Assembly: GCF_000350225.1 (NCBI RefSeq)
Contig: NW_005179363.1
Location: 79,036-143,035 of the forward strand
Length of the DNA stretch: 64,000 nucleotides
Source: Chondrus crispus
Lineage: Eukaryota > Rhodophyta > Florideophyceae > Gigartinales > Gigartinaceae
Reading direction: 5' to 3'
Positions 44,031-53,679 of the stretch are shown here, piece by piece. The notes beneath the pieces are model-generated. The model saw nothing but the letters and a program-made list of their open reading frames with translations, did not search any database and had not been told where the DNA came from. Position numbers and translations under genes: made by a program. Each line of letters starts with the position of its first letter. Positions within the stretch are counted from its first letter, which is position 1.

Positions 44031-44299
44031 CTACCAATGTGAGTGTAGTGCAATAAGGGGTTGCACAAGGGGGTGAGGGGAAAAGAAACTAAGTTGGAAT
44101 GTGAATACTGTAGTCCGGGGTTGGGGGACACACGTGTGAATATTTGCACAGTTTTCATTTTAATTATTAATTTTATTTAGTTAATTAGTCAGTATTAATT
44201 TTGCTGACATTAGATTAGATCTAGGATCTAGCTCCGTGAGCTACTGTAGTGGCTCCGGCTGGGCGATATATAGTTTAGCCCGCTGACCGCCAAGTCAGT

Positions 44300-44560
44300 A
44301 AAGGTAACCCGAGTTGCCGGAGTTGAATGTCGCCTTGGTCGAAGTCCGTCTCTACCAAGACGCTCCCTTTTACCTAAGCCTACGGCATCCTTCAGCGCTC
44401 GGAGGTCCCCTTCCTTTTTCCTTTATTTCCCAATCGAACCCGAGTTGCCGGAGTTAGATCTCGCCTTCGTCGAAGACCGCTTCCGTTCACGCGACGCGCT
44501 TCACCTCTACGCTGCTAACGACATCCTCTATTGCTCGGGGTCCCATTACTTTTCCTTATC
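44300..44560. repeat. Internal tandem duplication of about 135 bp
   Basis: The block beginning AACCCGAGTTGCCGGAGTT occurs at about 44305 and again at about 44437, followed by diverged versions of the same 'GTCGCCTTGGTCGAAG / TCGCCTTCGTCGAAG' sequence. Other LTRs of the family have it once. Confidence 0.7.
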
Positions 44561-44862
44561 CTTTACCAGTCCTATTTCTATCTCTATTCCCCATCCATTT
44601 CTATTTCTGCCTCTATCCTTTTCTATCTGTTGGTGCCATCGGCATTGGTTGTGACCGATCCGGTGTAGGTGTTTTAGCCATCGGGCAACACGTTGTGTAG
44701 CGCTGCTACTGTTTCGAGTTCCGTAGGAAGGCTGTTGCAACGACGCCTCCGTCGAAGGTCTTACTGTATAAGACAGAGTTGGTACCACCAACCGCGACCG
44801 CGATCGCGCTGGTGAGGGGTTTTTTAGCCATAGGGCAACACGTCGGTAGTAGCGTTGCTACA

Positions 44863-45482
44863 TGTCGCATAAACACCCCACACCCGGCGGAGGGGGCGTT
44901 CGCGATGTTCGGCGGAAGACCCCGGATCGGCGTACCGAGGGTCTTGAACCAACCAACGCCACCGGAAGCGGGCCGGTAGCGGGTGGTAGAGCGTGGTCGG
45001 CGGGGACGCGCGCGTAGGCGAGTGGATCGACGTCTGGACGCCCCGGAGCAGTACCGGTTGACGATCCGGTACTGACGGGCGGAGGCGGATCGCAGCTCGC
45101 CGCGGTGTCGCGCGCGTCCACTACCTGCTCGGTGGTAACTACTGGCGGAACGGCGGTGTGCGTAGAGTAAGCTGGGTGGTCGACCGTCGGTGGAGGGTTC
45201 CCTCTCCTGGTCCTCCCCCGCCGGCGGTCGCTCCCTATATTTATTGTACAAGTTAATCTAGAGGCTACAGTACAGTGCGGTCGGTACTGTAGTCAGCTAC
45301 TGTAGACAGAGCGGGCCGGCCCGCACTGTAACGCTGTCAGCCGTCAGGGCTGACAGCACACGTGTGCTACACGTGGGGTACACGTGTTGGTGCGCGCGCG
45401 CACGCTGTAAGGTCCGTATCTTACAGGGTTAGATCAAATTCTAAATCTAATGTATAGTACCGCAGCCGGCGGTTATGCTACA
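44863..45482 (-). mobile_element. Solo LTR, family D, nested in the solo LTR
   Basis: On minus it starts TGTAGCATAACC and ends GTTTATGCGACA. Flanked by ctaca duplications (44858-44862 and 45483-45487). Related LTRs (for example 50096-51144) show the unoccupied site. Same family as 34501-35170. Confidence 0.85.
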
Positions 45483-45893
45483 CTACACAGTTACGATCCC
45501 GTGGGGTAGTGCTGAACAAGCCCCCGTTGAAGACCTTGGATTATACACAACGTGCTGAAGACGCTCGTCGAGCATTGGCCTTACAACCCAGCGAACCGCG
45601 GTTACATTCTCGTAGACAAGCCCAACCCGCACTCGCCGAGCACTCAAGTCTTCACAAGTCTCTACCACCATTATCCTCCCGGGCCGGGCATCTTTTCTTA
45701 CCCCCCCGTCGGAGTTGAGCTACTGTGGGCCGCAAGCCCACACAAGGGGAAACGGAGTCTCGAACGCTCCGTAGCGCGTGCCATCGGCAGTGGTTGTTTC
45801 TGTTGCTGTTTTTCTTCTTTTTGTTTGACCGTCGGACTGTGTTCGCGGGCTGCCAGGCACATTGCACTACAGTGAGTGCATTTGGATCGTGTT

Positions 45894-46145
45894 TTATTTG
45901 CTGTGTGTGTATTTTTGTGTTTTGGTTTTGCGCGTGTGCCGGGTGGGACGTGTGAGGTAGGTCGGGTGTGCTCCGGAGTCCAGTATGAACGTACATGGGT
46001 CTTCGATCATGATGTCCTCCCCTTGTCCATATTCGTGCTGGGAATCCTGTTTATCCACGTATAAGTGTTCTGCATTGCATTCTGGACGTGCCTTTGTCTT
46101 CACTTTCACTCTGTGGCCTTTTAGGGGTAGTTGGGGTGCCGACAC
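45894..46145 (-). pseudogene. Copia 2 protease region
   Basis: The frame contains CTFILDSGAHPTYL, the retropepsin active site in its Copia form (DSGA). Upstream is a GH-RVK segment that may be the tail of the zinc knuckle. The frame is cut by the gtgag target site of the solo LTR at 45872. Confidence 0.75.
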
Positions 46146-46506
46146 TTCATGTCAGATTGTTGTGGGTTCATGAATACTCTCTGCTTGGGGTATCTACATG
46201 GTCTAGCCATGTTTCTGAGAAGTGGTTGGCGTCGTAGATACCGGGTGGGCCGCTTGGGAGTGGTGCACTGGGTATTACAGACACAAGTAATAACTGTTTT
46301 ATACAAGCTAATTTATCGAAACGTATCAATACAACATGGCTTATTAAGTCCTTCCCCACCGACAGTAGTAGTTTTCTGAAAGATTTAACATCGTATGATT
46401 GTTCTTGAAAATGTCTGGCATGTGCGGAGTGATCGGGATTATCTCCAAACGCTAATTCCGCGTCATGCAGATAAGACACATGTCTTTTCTCGTATATCTC
46501 AGACAA
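46121..46506 (-). pseudogene. Copia 2 gag fragment
   Basis: The translation includes FRKLLLSVGKDLISHVVL and a Pro-rich end. A second frame has a Cys/His-rich end (46121-46306) consistent with a degraded zinc knuckle. Identity rests mainly on position before the protease. Confidence 0.45.
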
Positions 46507-47814
46507 TTGTCATGTCGTTGCTCATTCATTCAACCGTCCAAATCCCTTTGCATCAAGTCATAAGAGAACGTTTTCCTGGAATTGGAAAATTTCCGTAACT
46601 GTCTTTCCAAAGTTCCATTCTTGCCATGTCCATTTTGTACGCTCCCAACTCTTATTCACAGCCTCTTTCATCTTTTCGATGAAAAACATCACAACGTTGA
46701 ATGAGATGCTTGGCATTCAACAATAATATCGTATCTCCGTTCGTAGTGCATCCGCATATTACTGTAGTATTTCGGTTTCACCATGGCCGGAGCAGTTTTC
46801 GACAATTCTTATTTGTCTCGTAGTACTTGGCAACGAGCTGATGATTATGACGATGCTGTGAGAGCCAATAGTGGAAGAGACGTGAATCCTCCGAAGGTCT
46901 TGCTTCTGTACGATACAACACACCAGGGGCATTATCTGGTACGCTGCGAACTAGATAGTTAGGTTTTTTGTTCTTGAATGACAGAAACAGAATCTCAGTG
47001 TGTTGTAGCTACACTCTTTCCGTCATCTCGTATAGACGGGTTTAGAGGCGAGGGAGAAAGTTTCGAGGGATTCTCTCGTCCGCTCGTAATCCGAACGGAG
47101 AAACTAGCATAGATGTAAGTCACACGTGGCCAGTGACACCCAGTCGGTTAGTGGTGATTCATCCGGACCGCCCGTCACGCGTAAGAAGCCCGTACGCTAA
47201 ATGGAAGTCAAATAAAAAGTAGCTCTGGGAGTTCGAAGGATTGGAGGCGATGTTCTCTCCGTGCACTGGAACGGGCAGGTGCCAAGATCCTCACCCGTAG
47301 GAGTGATGCCCAGACATCTGTCCTGTTACAATAGTTGCTACCTACTGTAAACAAGCTGCTGTATTAAATTGCTAATTTGTGCCATGAACCATTAACTGCC
47401 ACTTACTTGCCGGTCGGATCCAGCACTTTCATGAGGCGGAAAAGTAATTAAATTCACGCCGTCGGCCAACCGTGATTCTGTTTCATTACAGCATCGCTCA
47501 CTACGATAAATATCACGATCCTATTTTGGTCGTCACCCACTCCGGGCAGTCGTGGCACAATGCTTTCACGAAAAAAGCGTACAGACGGTGGACACACTTC
47601 GCATGGCTTTATTGACATTATTGTAGTACGGATGACTACGATTGAAGCATCATTAAGGCTTCGTTAATAACGATTCTATCACGTTTTGGTGCCTTCTTGA
47701 GGCCCCATGGGCATCTGCCGCCTTAGTTGCCAGATGGAGCCAAACGCGGCAAGATGTGAGGACTCTTGTGCCTCCAAGACACGCAATACAAGTGACAGTG
47801 CACTTTTTGCCTTC
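46507..47814. other. Unassigned 1.3 kb
   Basis: No supported gene apart from the small ORF at 46783-46962. No repeat of other parts of the window was noticed. Confidence 0.4.
46783..46962 (+). CDS. Small hypothetical ORF, 59 aa
   Basis: ATG in a strong initiation context (ACCATGG) followed by 59 codons to TAG. The product is acidic in the middle (RADDYDDAV) and ends LLYDTTHQGHYLVRCELDS. No family recognised. It could be a first exon or chance. Confidence 0.2.
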   Translation: MAGAVFDNSYLSRSTWQRADDYDDAVRANSGRDVNPPKVLLLYDTTHQGHYLVRCELDS

Positions 47815-49870
47815 TTAAAGATGGTAATGGTGCAGGTTCAACAAGTGTATCTCCTTCTTCACCATCATCTTTGCATCCCTCTCTAAATTGCCAACAACAT
47901 TTTCTGCCATGCCATGTAGGGACATTGGTTCCGAAAAATCTCTATTGTCGCCAATGAGGAATTGCCTCATTTTCTTTTTCAGCGAGCGAGCCACAAACCT
48001 TTTGACAACCTGCTCCAACTCTCTTGTTTCACTGCTGCACGCCCAAATCGCATTCCCTTTTCCTGGTTTGCTAAAACCCCAAGAAGCGCAGTACTTCGCT
48101 AACAATTGTTGATGATAGATGCAGGCATACTCTCTGTAGTGCAGTGCGTCTAATAGGCGGTGGGCGAGGTCGCTGGTCCAACACAACCATAGCGCAAACA
48201 CAACCAACGAACTTTCGGCGGCACAGCGCTACTGTGTGTTCGGAGCTCCCTTCCCCTTTAAGCGCGTTTGCGGCCCGCAGTAGCTCGAAGCCCTGAAAAG
48301 GAAGGGAAAAGGAAGAAGCCTGGCTCGGGATCAATGCGTGGTAGAGTCTCGTTAAGGTGGGTTGCTCGGTAAATCCGGGGTGTGTGTCTAGATAACCCAG
48401 TTCCGCTTGGCCGTAAATGCAATGCTCGCAGAGCGCTGTCTGTATTTTATTCTCTTGACAAAGTCTCCGTCGGGGACGTCGCAATGTAGCCCGACTGGAG
48501 TGGGGTCACAGTGGCAGTGGTACACCTTCGTGTTGCCGGATGGAAAATGACACCAACACCGGATCGGTCGCAACCGAAGTCCGATGGAACCATCACTATC
48601 TCATACACGCGATAAGAACTTTTACTGAAACGTCTTCGCAACAGTCTTGGACGTAATTGAGAAACAGAAGCAGCGCTACACCTTTGTGTTGCCCGATGGC
48701 AAATGAAACCAACACCGGATCGGTCGCAACCAGACTGCGATGGAGCCATCACAATGAAACACAAATGGTGAACCAGCATAGAATCCCGACGACTGATGTC
48801 GTCACGATGCGGATCGCAATCCAACATGGCGGTACCAACACAAATTAAAGGAATTTGAGATAGACATAAGAGAGATAAATGAAATAAAATAATTAAAAAT
48901 AAAACGTAGAGATATTCACACGTGTGCTGCCCAATCCGGGACTAAAGTATCCAATATTTCACTGTTCCATGTAGATTATTGAACTGCACTCTACCAAACA
49001 GATTTGGTGTACTTCAAAGCTGTTAGCTGATCAATTTTGTATATGTTCTGTTTACCATCATACAATGAATCTGACGCTCCCTCGTACGGCATTTTAGGGT
49101 AACGTGTTTTCTTTGTAGCAATTATCCCAGCGTTCAGCGTCTGCAATATCTTCGTCGTGTTCGGCGGTGAAGATTCTAATTCGACCTGATCCAGCCTCGT
49201 TACAATTTCATTCGCAACATGAGCTGAGCAGATGTCAATGAGAACAAGCACTTTCGTGCTAAGCGTTTTCCTAATGACGGAACCAAACCTTTTGCACCAC
49301 TCGAACAATGAACACGAATTCGTCCATGATTTCCTGTTGTTCCAATAATCGAAGCCCAACTGTTGACCTGTCTTTTTCCGAAAGCCTGTTAGAAGAAAGG
49401 ATTTCCCTGTTACCATCGAAGAGAATCTCTCTCATCCCGAGGCATTGGCATAAACCAAAAGGATCAAGCGAACCTTCGCCTTCTTCCAGCCATGTAGAAA
49501 ACCCTCTGAGATTGTGCGGTCTGGAGCCGTACAGTAGAAAAAGCCCGTCCGATCTGGGATCTAAGCAACTGCAAATTCAAATGCATAAACTTTGGCTTGC
49601 AGCCAGCGTAGTGCATCTCTTACAGCATCCGTGTCAGCGTCACTGATCTCGCCATTTTCACGCCTGGAATGAAATTCCCATCCCTTTTGAGACCAACAGA
49701 GACAACCAGACGAAAACTTTACGTTTATCTTTCTATCTTGCGGAAGCAAGATGTTGACAGCATCCAAGAGAAGGTTGGCTTTCTGATGATTGACAACACC
49801 TGTGATGCACTGCCGTGCATCGAATTTTAGATCGAACCCAGTTTACCAACGCTGCTTCCAAATGCGGCTG
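47815..49870 (-). pseudogene. pogo/Tigger-like DDE transposase, split by an old LTR
   Basis: Minus-strand order: 49561-49770 (ILLPQDRKINVKFSSGCL, then WLQAKVYAFEFA), then PDRTGFFYCTAPDRTI around 49515-49560 (first-Asp block, normally DETGLFY--LPDRT), 48991-49416 with LVLIDICSAHVANE (second Asp) and SSPPNTTKILQTLNAGIIATKK, where the third Asp (L-D-AGI) is Asn. After the LTR at 48135-48994, a C-terminal charged segment follows to 47815. Stops and frame changes are present. Different from the pogo-like gene at 30590. Confidence 0.75.
48135..48994 (-). mobile_element. Old solo LTR, Gypsy B/C family, diverged
   Basis: The left edge TGTAGTGCAGTGCG and the internal blocks (GGTCGCAACC--CCGATGG repeats, the CACACGTGTG region near 48918, TATA-poor pyrimidine/purine block) match the family in reverse orientation. 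The right edge (CTGCACTCTAC) is degraded and no clean duplication was found. Confidence 0.72.
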
Positions 49871-50095
49871 GGCTCTAGTCCTCCGCCTCGTGATTACTTC
49901 GTCATTGAGCGAAATTAGTTTCTTAGTTGAACGAATACGGGAAATGACTGACTAAGAGGGGGATAGGGAATTGAGAACTTAGTTTTGGCCCATTGGGCAA
50001 TTTCTGTTTGGACTGCACCGAGGCCGTGTTTTTGAGACGAGCTGCTCAGAAAATTGAGCTTTGGTGTGTGAAACGTCTATGGAAGTGTGGCCAAG
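49871..50095. other. Flank before Gypsy C
   Basis: No gene seen. The last five bases (ccaag, 50091-50095) are the left TSD of element C. Confidence 0.6.
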
Positions 50096-51144
50096 TGTAG
50101 TACAATATGGGGCTCTACAGAGGGGTGAAAAGAAAGGAAAATATTTTGGATATAACAAATAGTCCGGGTTGGGGGACACACGTGTGAATAATTGCACAGT
50201 TTTAATTTTTAATTATTTTATTTTATTTAGTTAATTAGTTGGCATTAATTTTGCTGACACTAGATTAGATCTAGGATCTAGCGCCGCGAGCTACTGTACT
50301 GGCTCCGGCGGGGCGATATATACCTTAGCCCTCTGACGACCAAGTCAGTAAAGGTAACCCGAGTTGCCAGAGTTGAATGTCGCCTTGGTCGAAGTCCGTC
50401 TCTACCAAGACGCTCCCTTTTACCTAAGCCTACGGCATCCTCTGCGCTCGGGGGTTCCCTTCTCTTTTCCCTTTATTTCCCTATTCATCCCTCTACTTCT
50501 ATTTCTATCTTTCCCTTAATTGTGTTGGTTCCATTGGAGTCGGTTGCGACCGATCCGGTGTAGGTGTTTTAGCCATCGGGCAACACGTTGTGTAGCGCTG
50601 CTACTGTTTCAAGTTCCGTCGGAAGGCTGTTGGGACGACGCCTCCGTCGAAGGTCTTACTGTATAAGACAGAGTTGGTACCACCTACCGCGATTGCGATC
50701 GCGCTGGTGAGGGTGTTTTTAGCCATCGGGCAACACGTCGGTCGTAGCGCTGCTACACAATTACGATCCCGTCGGGTAGTGCTGAGCAAGCCCCCGTCGA
50801 AGACCTTGAATTATACCCAAGGTGCTGAAGACGCTCGTCGAGCATTGGCCTTACAACCCAGCGAACCGCGGTTACATTCTCGTAGACAAGCCCAACCCGC
50901 ACTCGCCGAGCGCTCAAGTCTTCGCAAGTCTCTACCACCATTTTCCTCCCGGGCCGGGCATCTTTCCTTACCCCCCCCTCGTCGGAGTTGAGCTACCGTG
51001 GGCCGCAAGCCCACACAAGGGGAAACGGAGTCTCGAACGCTCCGTAGCGCGTGCCATCGGCAGTTGTTGTTGTTGCTGTTGTTTTTCGTCTTTTTGTTTG
51101 ACCGTCGGACTGTGTTCGCAGTCTGCCAGGCACATTGCACTACA
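50096..51144 (+). repeat. Gypsy C 5' LTR
   Basis: 1049 bp. Starts TGTAGTACAAT (one change from the family consensus), ends ATTGCACTACA. Differs from the 3' LTR mainly in a short patch at about 50372-50445. Confidence 0.95.
50315..50322 (+). promoter_or_regulatory. LTR TATA box of Gypsy C
   Basis: GATATATA in GGGGCGATATATACC, the same position relative to the LTR start as in other family members. Confidence 0.5.
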
Positions 51145-51345
51145 AAAGTGGTCTCCCGACCTAGAAAGTTTGGTGTGCAGGAGACCTGATCAAGATTTTG
51201 CCCACGAAAGTCCCGGTCTGGAGACGCACTACAAAAGTGGTCTCCCGACCTAGAATTCGTCTACTGTGCAAGAGACCTGATCAAGAATTTTGCCTACGAA
51301 AGTCCTGATCTGGAGTTGTACTACGAAAGTGGTCTGGGTAACGGA
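51141..51345 (+). repeat. Tandem repeat of LTR end plus primer-binding site
   Basis: A unit of about 90 bp beginning at the LTR end (TACAAAAGTGGTCTCCC). Copy 1 from 51141, copy 2 from 51230, a diverged partial third from 51322. Copies 1 and 2 contain a full 18-base primer-binding site (51149-51166 and 51238-51255). The third has only TGGTCT. Confidence 0.85.
51149..51166 (+). promoter_or_regulatory. Primer-binding site of Gypsy C
   Basis: TGGTCTCCCGACCTAGAA four bases after the LTR, identical to the sites of A and B. The second copy is at 51238-51255. Confidence 0.75.
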
Positions 51346-51401
51346 GTCTCTTTTTTATTTTTTGTTTGTACTTTTTTTGCGTAGGTTCGCTTGTACGAGC
51401 G

Positions 51402-53678
51402 ATGTCGACAAGCGCCCCGGGGGACGTCGGTCCCGGGGCGAGTAGGAGCGGATCGGCAAGGGCGTCGAGGATCCCGCGAGGTCCTCGCACCCGAAGCCAG
51501 GCCAATACGGCCACGGATCCCGAAGGTCAAGAAATCCCGACGGGGATTGAAGCCGACAAGGATAACCTATCCTACAAGTTCGAGAAGATGGGCGAGGAAA
51601 TTCGCCAAGAGATGACGAAAAATCTCGAGGCTGACTTAGCTCTCGTCCGGAAGCAACTGGAGTTGCAAGCATCCGAGTTCCACACTGTTTTAGGAGAGCT
51701 GTCGGCTCGAGTGGATCTCGTCGAGAAGGAGCGAGGTGAGGCGACCGACGGTCTGGAGCCGGAGGTCCTAGCTTCGTTGAAAAGTTCATTCAAGGACGCA
51801 AGGCGCGACGCGAATCAAGCTTTGGAGTCCTTAGGTAAATTTAGAAGCAGTATCGACGACAGGTTCGACCGCGCCGCTCATCGTCTCAAGGACCTTGAAC
51901 AAGTCGCCGAGCAAGAGCCGCTCCCAACGGGTCTAGAAGGCGACCGTCGATCGAAGAAGGACAAGGCCGCTGTGCAGCGGAGTTCCAAGTCGAAGACTTC
52001 GAAGAAGAATCTGCGACGCCGGAGCAAGAATCACGGTAGTGACGAGCCGGAGGGCCCAGACTCAACGGCCGAGTCGAACGGCCATTCCGAAGATGGTGAC
52101 GACGGTTCGTCGAACCATGCCAGCGATTCCGAACATCGTTCAGAGGAAGGAAAGGAATTTCGCAGGGCAAGAAAATTACCTCCAGACGGGGCGGAATCAC
52201 TTCGTCCGCCTCGCAGAGAGACAAGGACGCGGAGCCCGAAGATGTCGCAACGCGGCGCGGGCCGCGATGGGAGGAGTTGGAGGAGCTGAATCCGACCAAC
52301 TACCTCTTCAAGAAATTACTTTCGTACCGAACGTACCGCTTGCGGAACCCGCAGACATATTTGTCAAGTTCCCGGCGGACCGCCGTGCGAAAAATCAGGA
52401 GAGATATTCCGCCTAAGGTGAAGAAGGAGAACACGTTCACAGGTGAGGACGGGGTCCTTGTATTGGATTTTTTGACAAAATTAGTTCAAGAGTTTGATAC
52501 TCAAGAAATGAACGAGGGGCAAGCGATCCGCTTGTTGCCCGAATTTCTAAGCGGCATCGCCTTGAGACAGTACACTTCGGTGTCTCAGACGGCCGTGTCC
52601 CACCACGGAAAGTTATCCGTTTGGCCGGAGGCCGTACAGTGGTTGTTGAGGAGTTTCGCAACCGACGAGGCGATCCGTCATGCCGTACTCGCATTGCAAG
52701 AGGTTCAGCAAAGACCGTCTGAAGACGAGATGGAATTTTATATCCGTCTGAGGGACGCGAGCAATCGATGTGGAAACGTATATTCGATGGAAGAACAAAT
52801 GACGATGTTTATTGAAGGACTCGATTCGAGCATCAAGCCAATGGGTATCTCAATACCGGCAAGACAATCGGGACGTTTCGTTTTTGAGACTAGTTAATTA
52901 CGCGAAGGCGCATGGCTCGGCGAGCCGCGCTAAGGACAAGAAGACCAAGAAGGTCACGATCCAGACGCTGTCGACGATCAGGGCAGGTAAGAAGCCGAGG
53001 GTTTCTTATCCCGGTCGCAAAAGTCAGGCCGCCGTCCATTTAGCCGAGTCAATTTCCGCGTCCGATGAGCGCGGTGCGCACGGAAGTAGCGAAAATCACT
53101 ACGAGGGCGCGTTGGTAGCCGAAGGCGAGTTCATTGAGCCGTCGGAGGGCTACGGACACGAGGACTACGGGGCAAGCGGGTCGTCAACTTTACCGACGCC
53201 CGCATACACGACGGAGTCGTTTTCAGAGCCCACGGATCCCGTGATGATGTTTCGGGGGCGCGGCCACACGCCGGCGCCGCGCATTCCGATGGAAGACAAG
53301 GGTACGACGTTTCGAAGGCCAGGCTGGATGGGAAGGCCGCAACGTCAAGGAAGGCTGCCGGCCCGTGGAGGGCCTAGGCCGCAATATCCCGTCAAGACGC
53401 ACGGACTGGTGTGCTATCATTGTTACGAAAAGGGGCACGCCGCGCCAACATGCATTCTTTCCCTCCGGGAAATGCACCGAGTTTTGGAAAATTACGAGGC
53501 GTTGTCTCCAATGGAGAGGTTAGGGATACCATCGACGAGTTACCTGAAGGTCAAGAATTGGTTCGATTCGCAGACGGCGAGCGCTTCAACGCCGAGGTCG
53601 AACCAACCCTTCAGGGGGCCCGCCGCGGGGCCCGCGCCGTCGGATGTGAGAAGGATCCCGCGGCGGCAGGAAAACTAG
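51402..53678 (+). pseudogene. Gypsy C gag, two frameshifts
   Basis: ATG at 51402. N-terminal Arg/Gly-rich stretch, a coiled coil around residues 60-150 (EEIRQEMTKNLEADL, then ARVDLVEKERGEA), a Ser/Asp/Glu-rich linker, a capsid-type domain (52277-52897), an Arg/Gly/Pro-rich region and a CCHC zinc knuckle (CYHCYEKGHAAPTC, at about 53413-53454). Frame is lost near 52160 (A-run) and near 52845. Element B is open at both places, so these are copy-specific lesions. Stop TAG at 53676-53678 directly after GAA AAC. gag would form the virus-like particle. Confidence 0.88.
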
Positions 53679-53679
53679 A

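Larger units (their letters stand above)
44044..45871 (+). mobile_element. Solo LTR of the Gypsy B/C family, enlarged
   Basis: TGTAGTGCAAT and ATTGCACTACA ends, flanked by perfect gtgag duplications (44039-44043 and 45872-45876). At 1828 bp it is far longer than its relatives because it contains a family D solo LTR (44863-45482) and an internal tandem duplication (about 44300-44560). Confidence 0.93.
41000..46506 (-). mobile_element. Copia element 2, degraded
   Basis: Minus-strand Copia domains in order: gag (46121-46506), protease (45894-46145), integrase (about 42900-44030), RT (41801-42500), RNase H (41000-41560). A solo LTR (44044-45871) splits protease from integrase. No LTR pair of its own was found. 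It is a different family from Copia 1. Confidence 0.82.
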
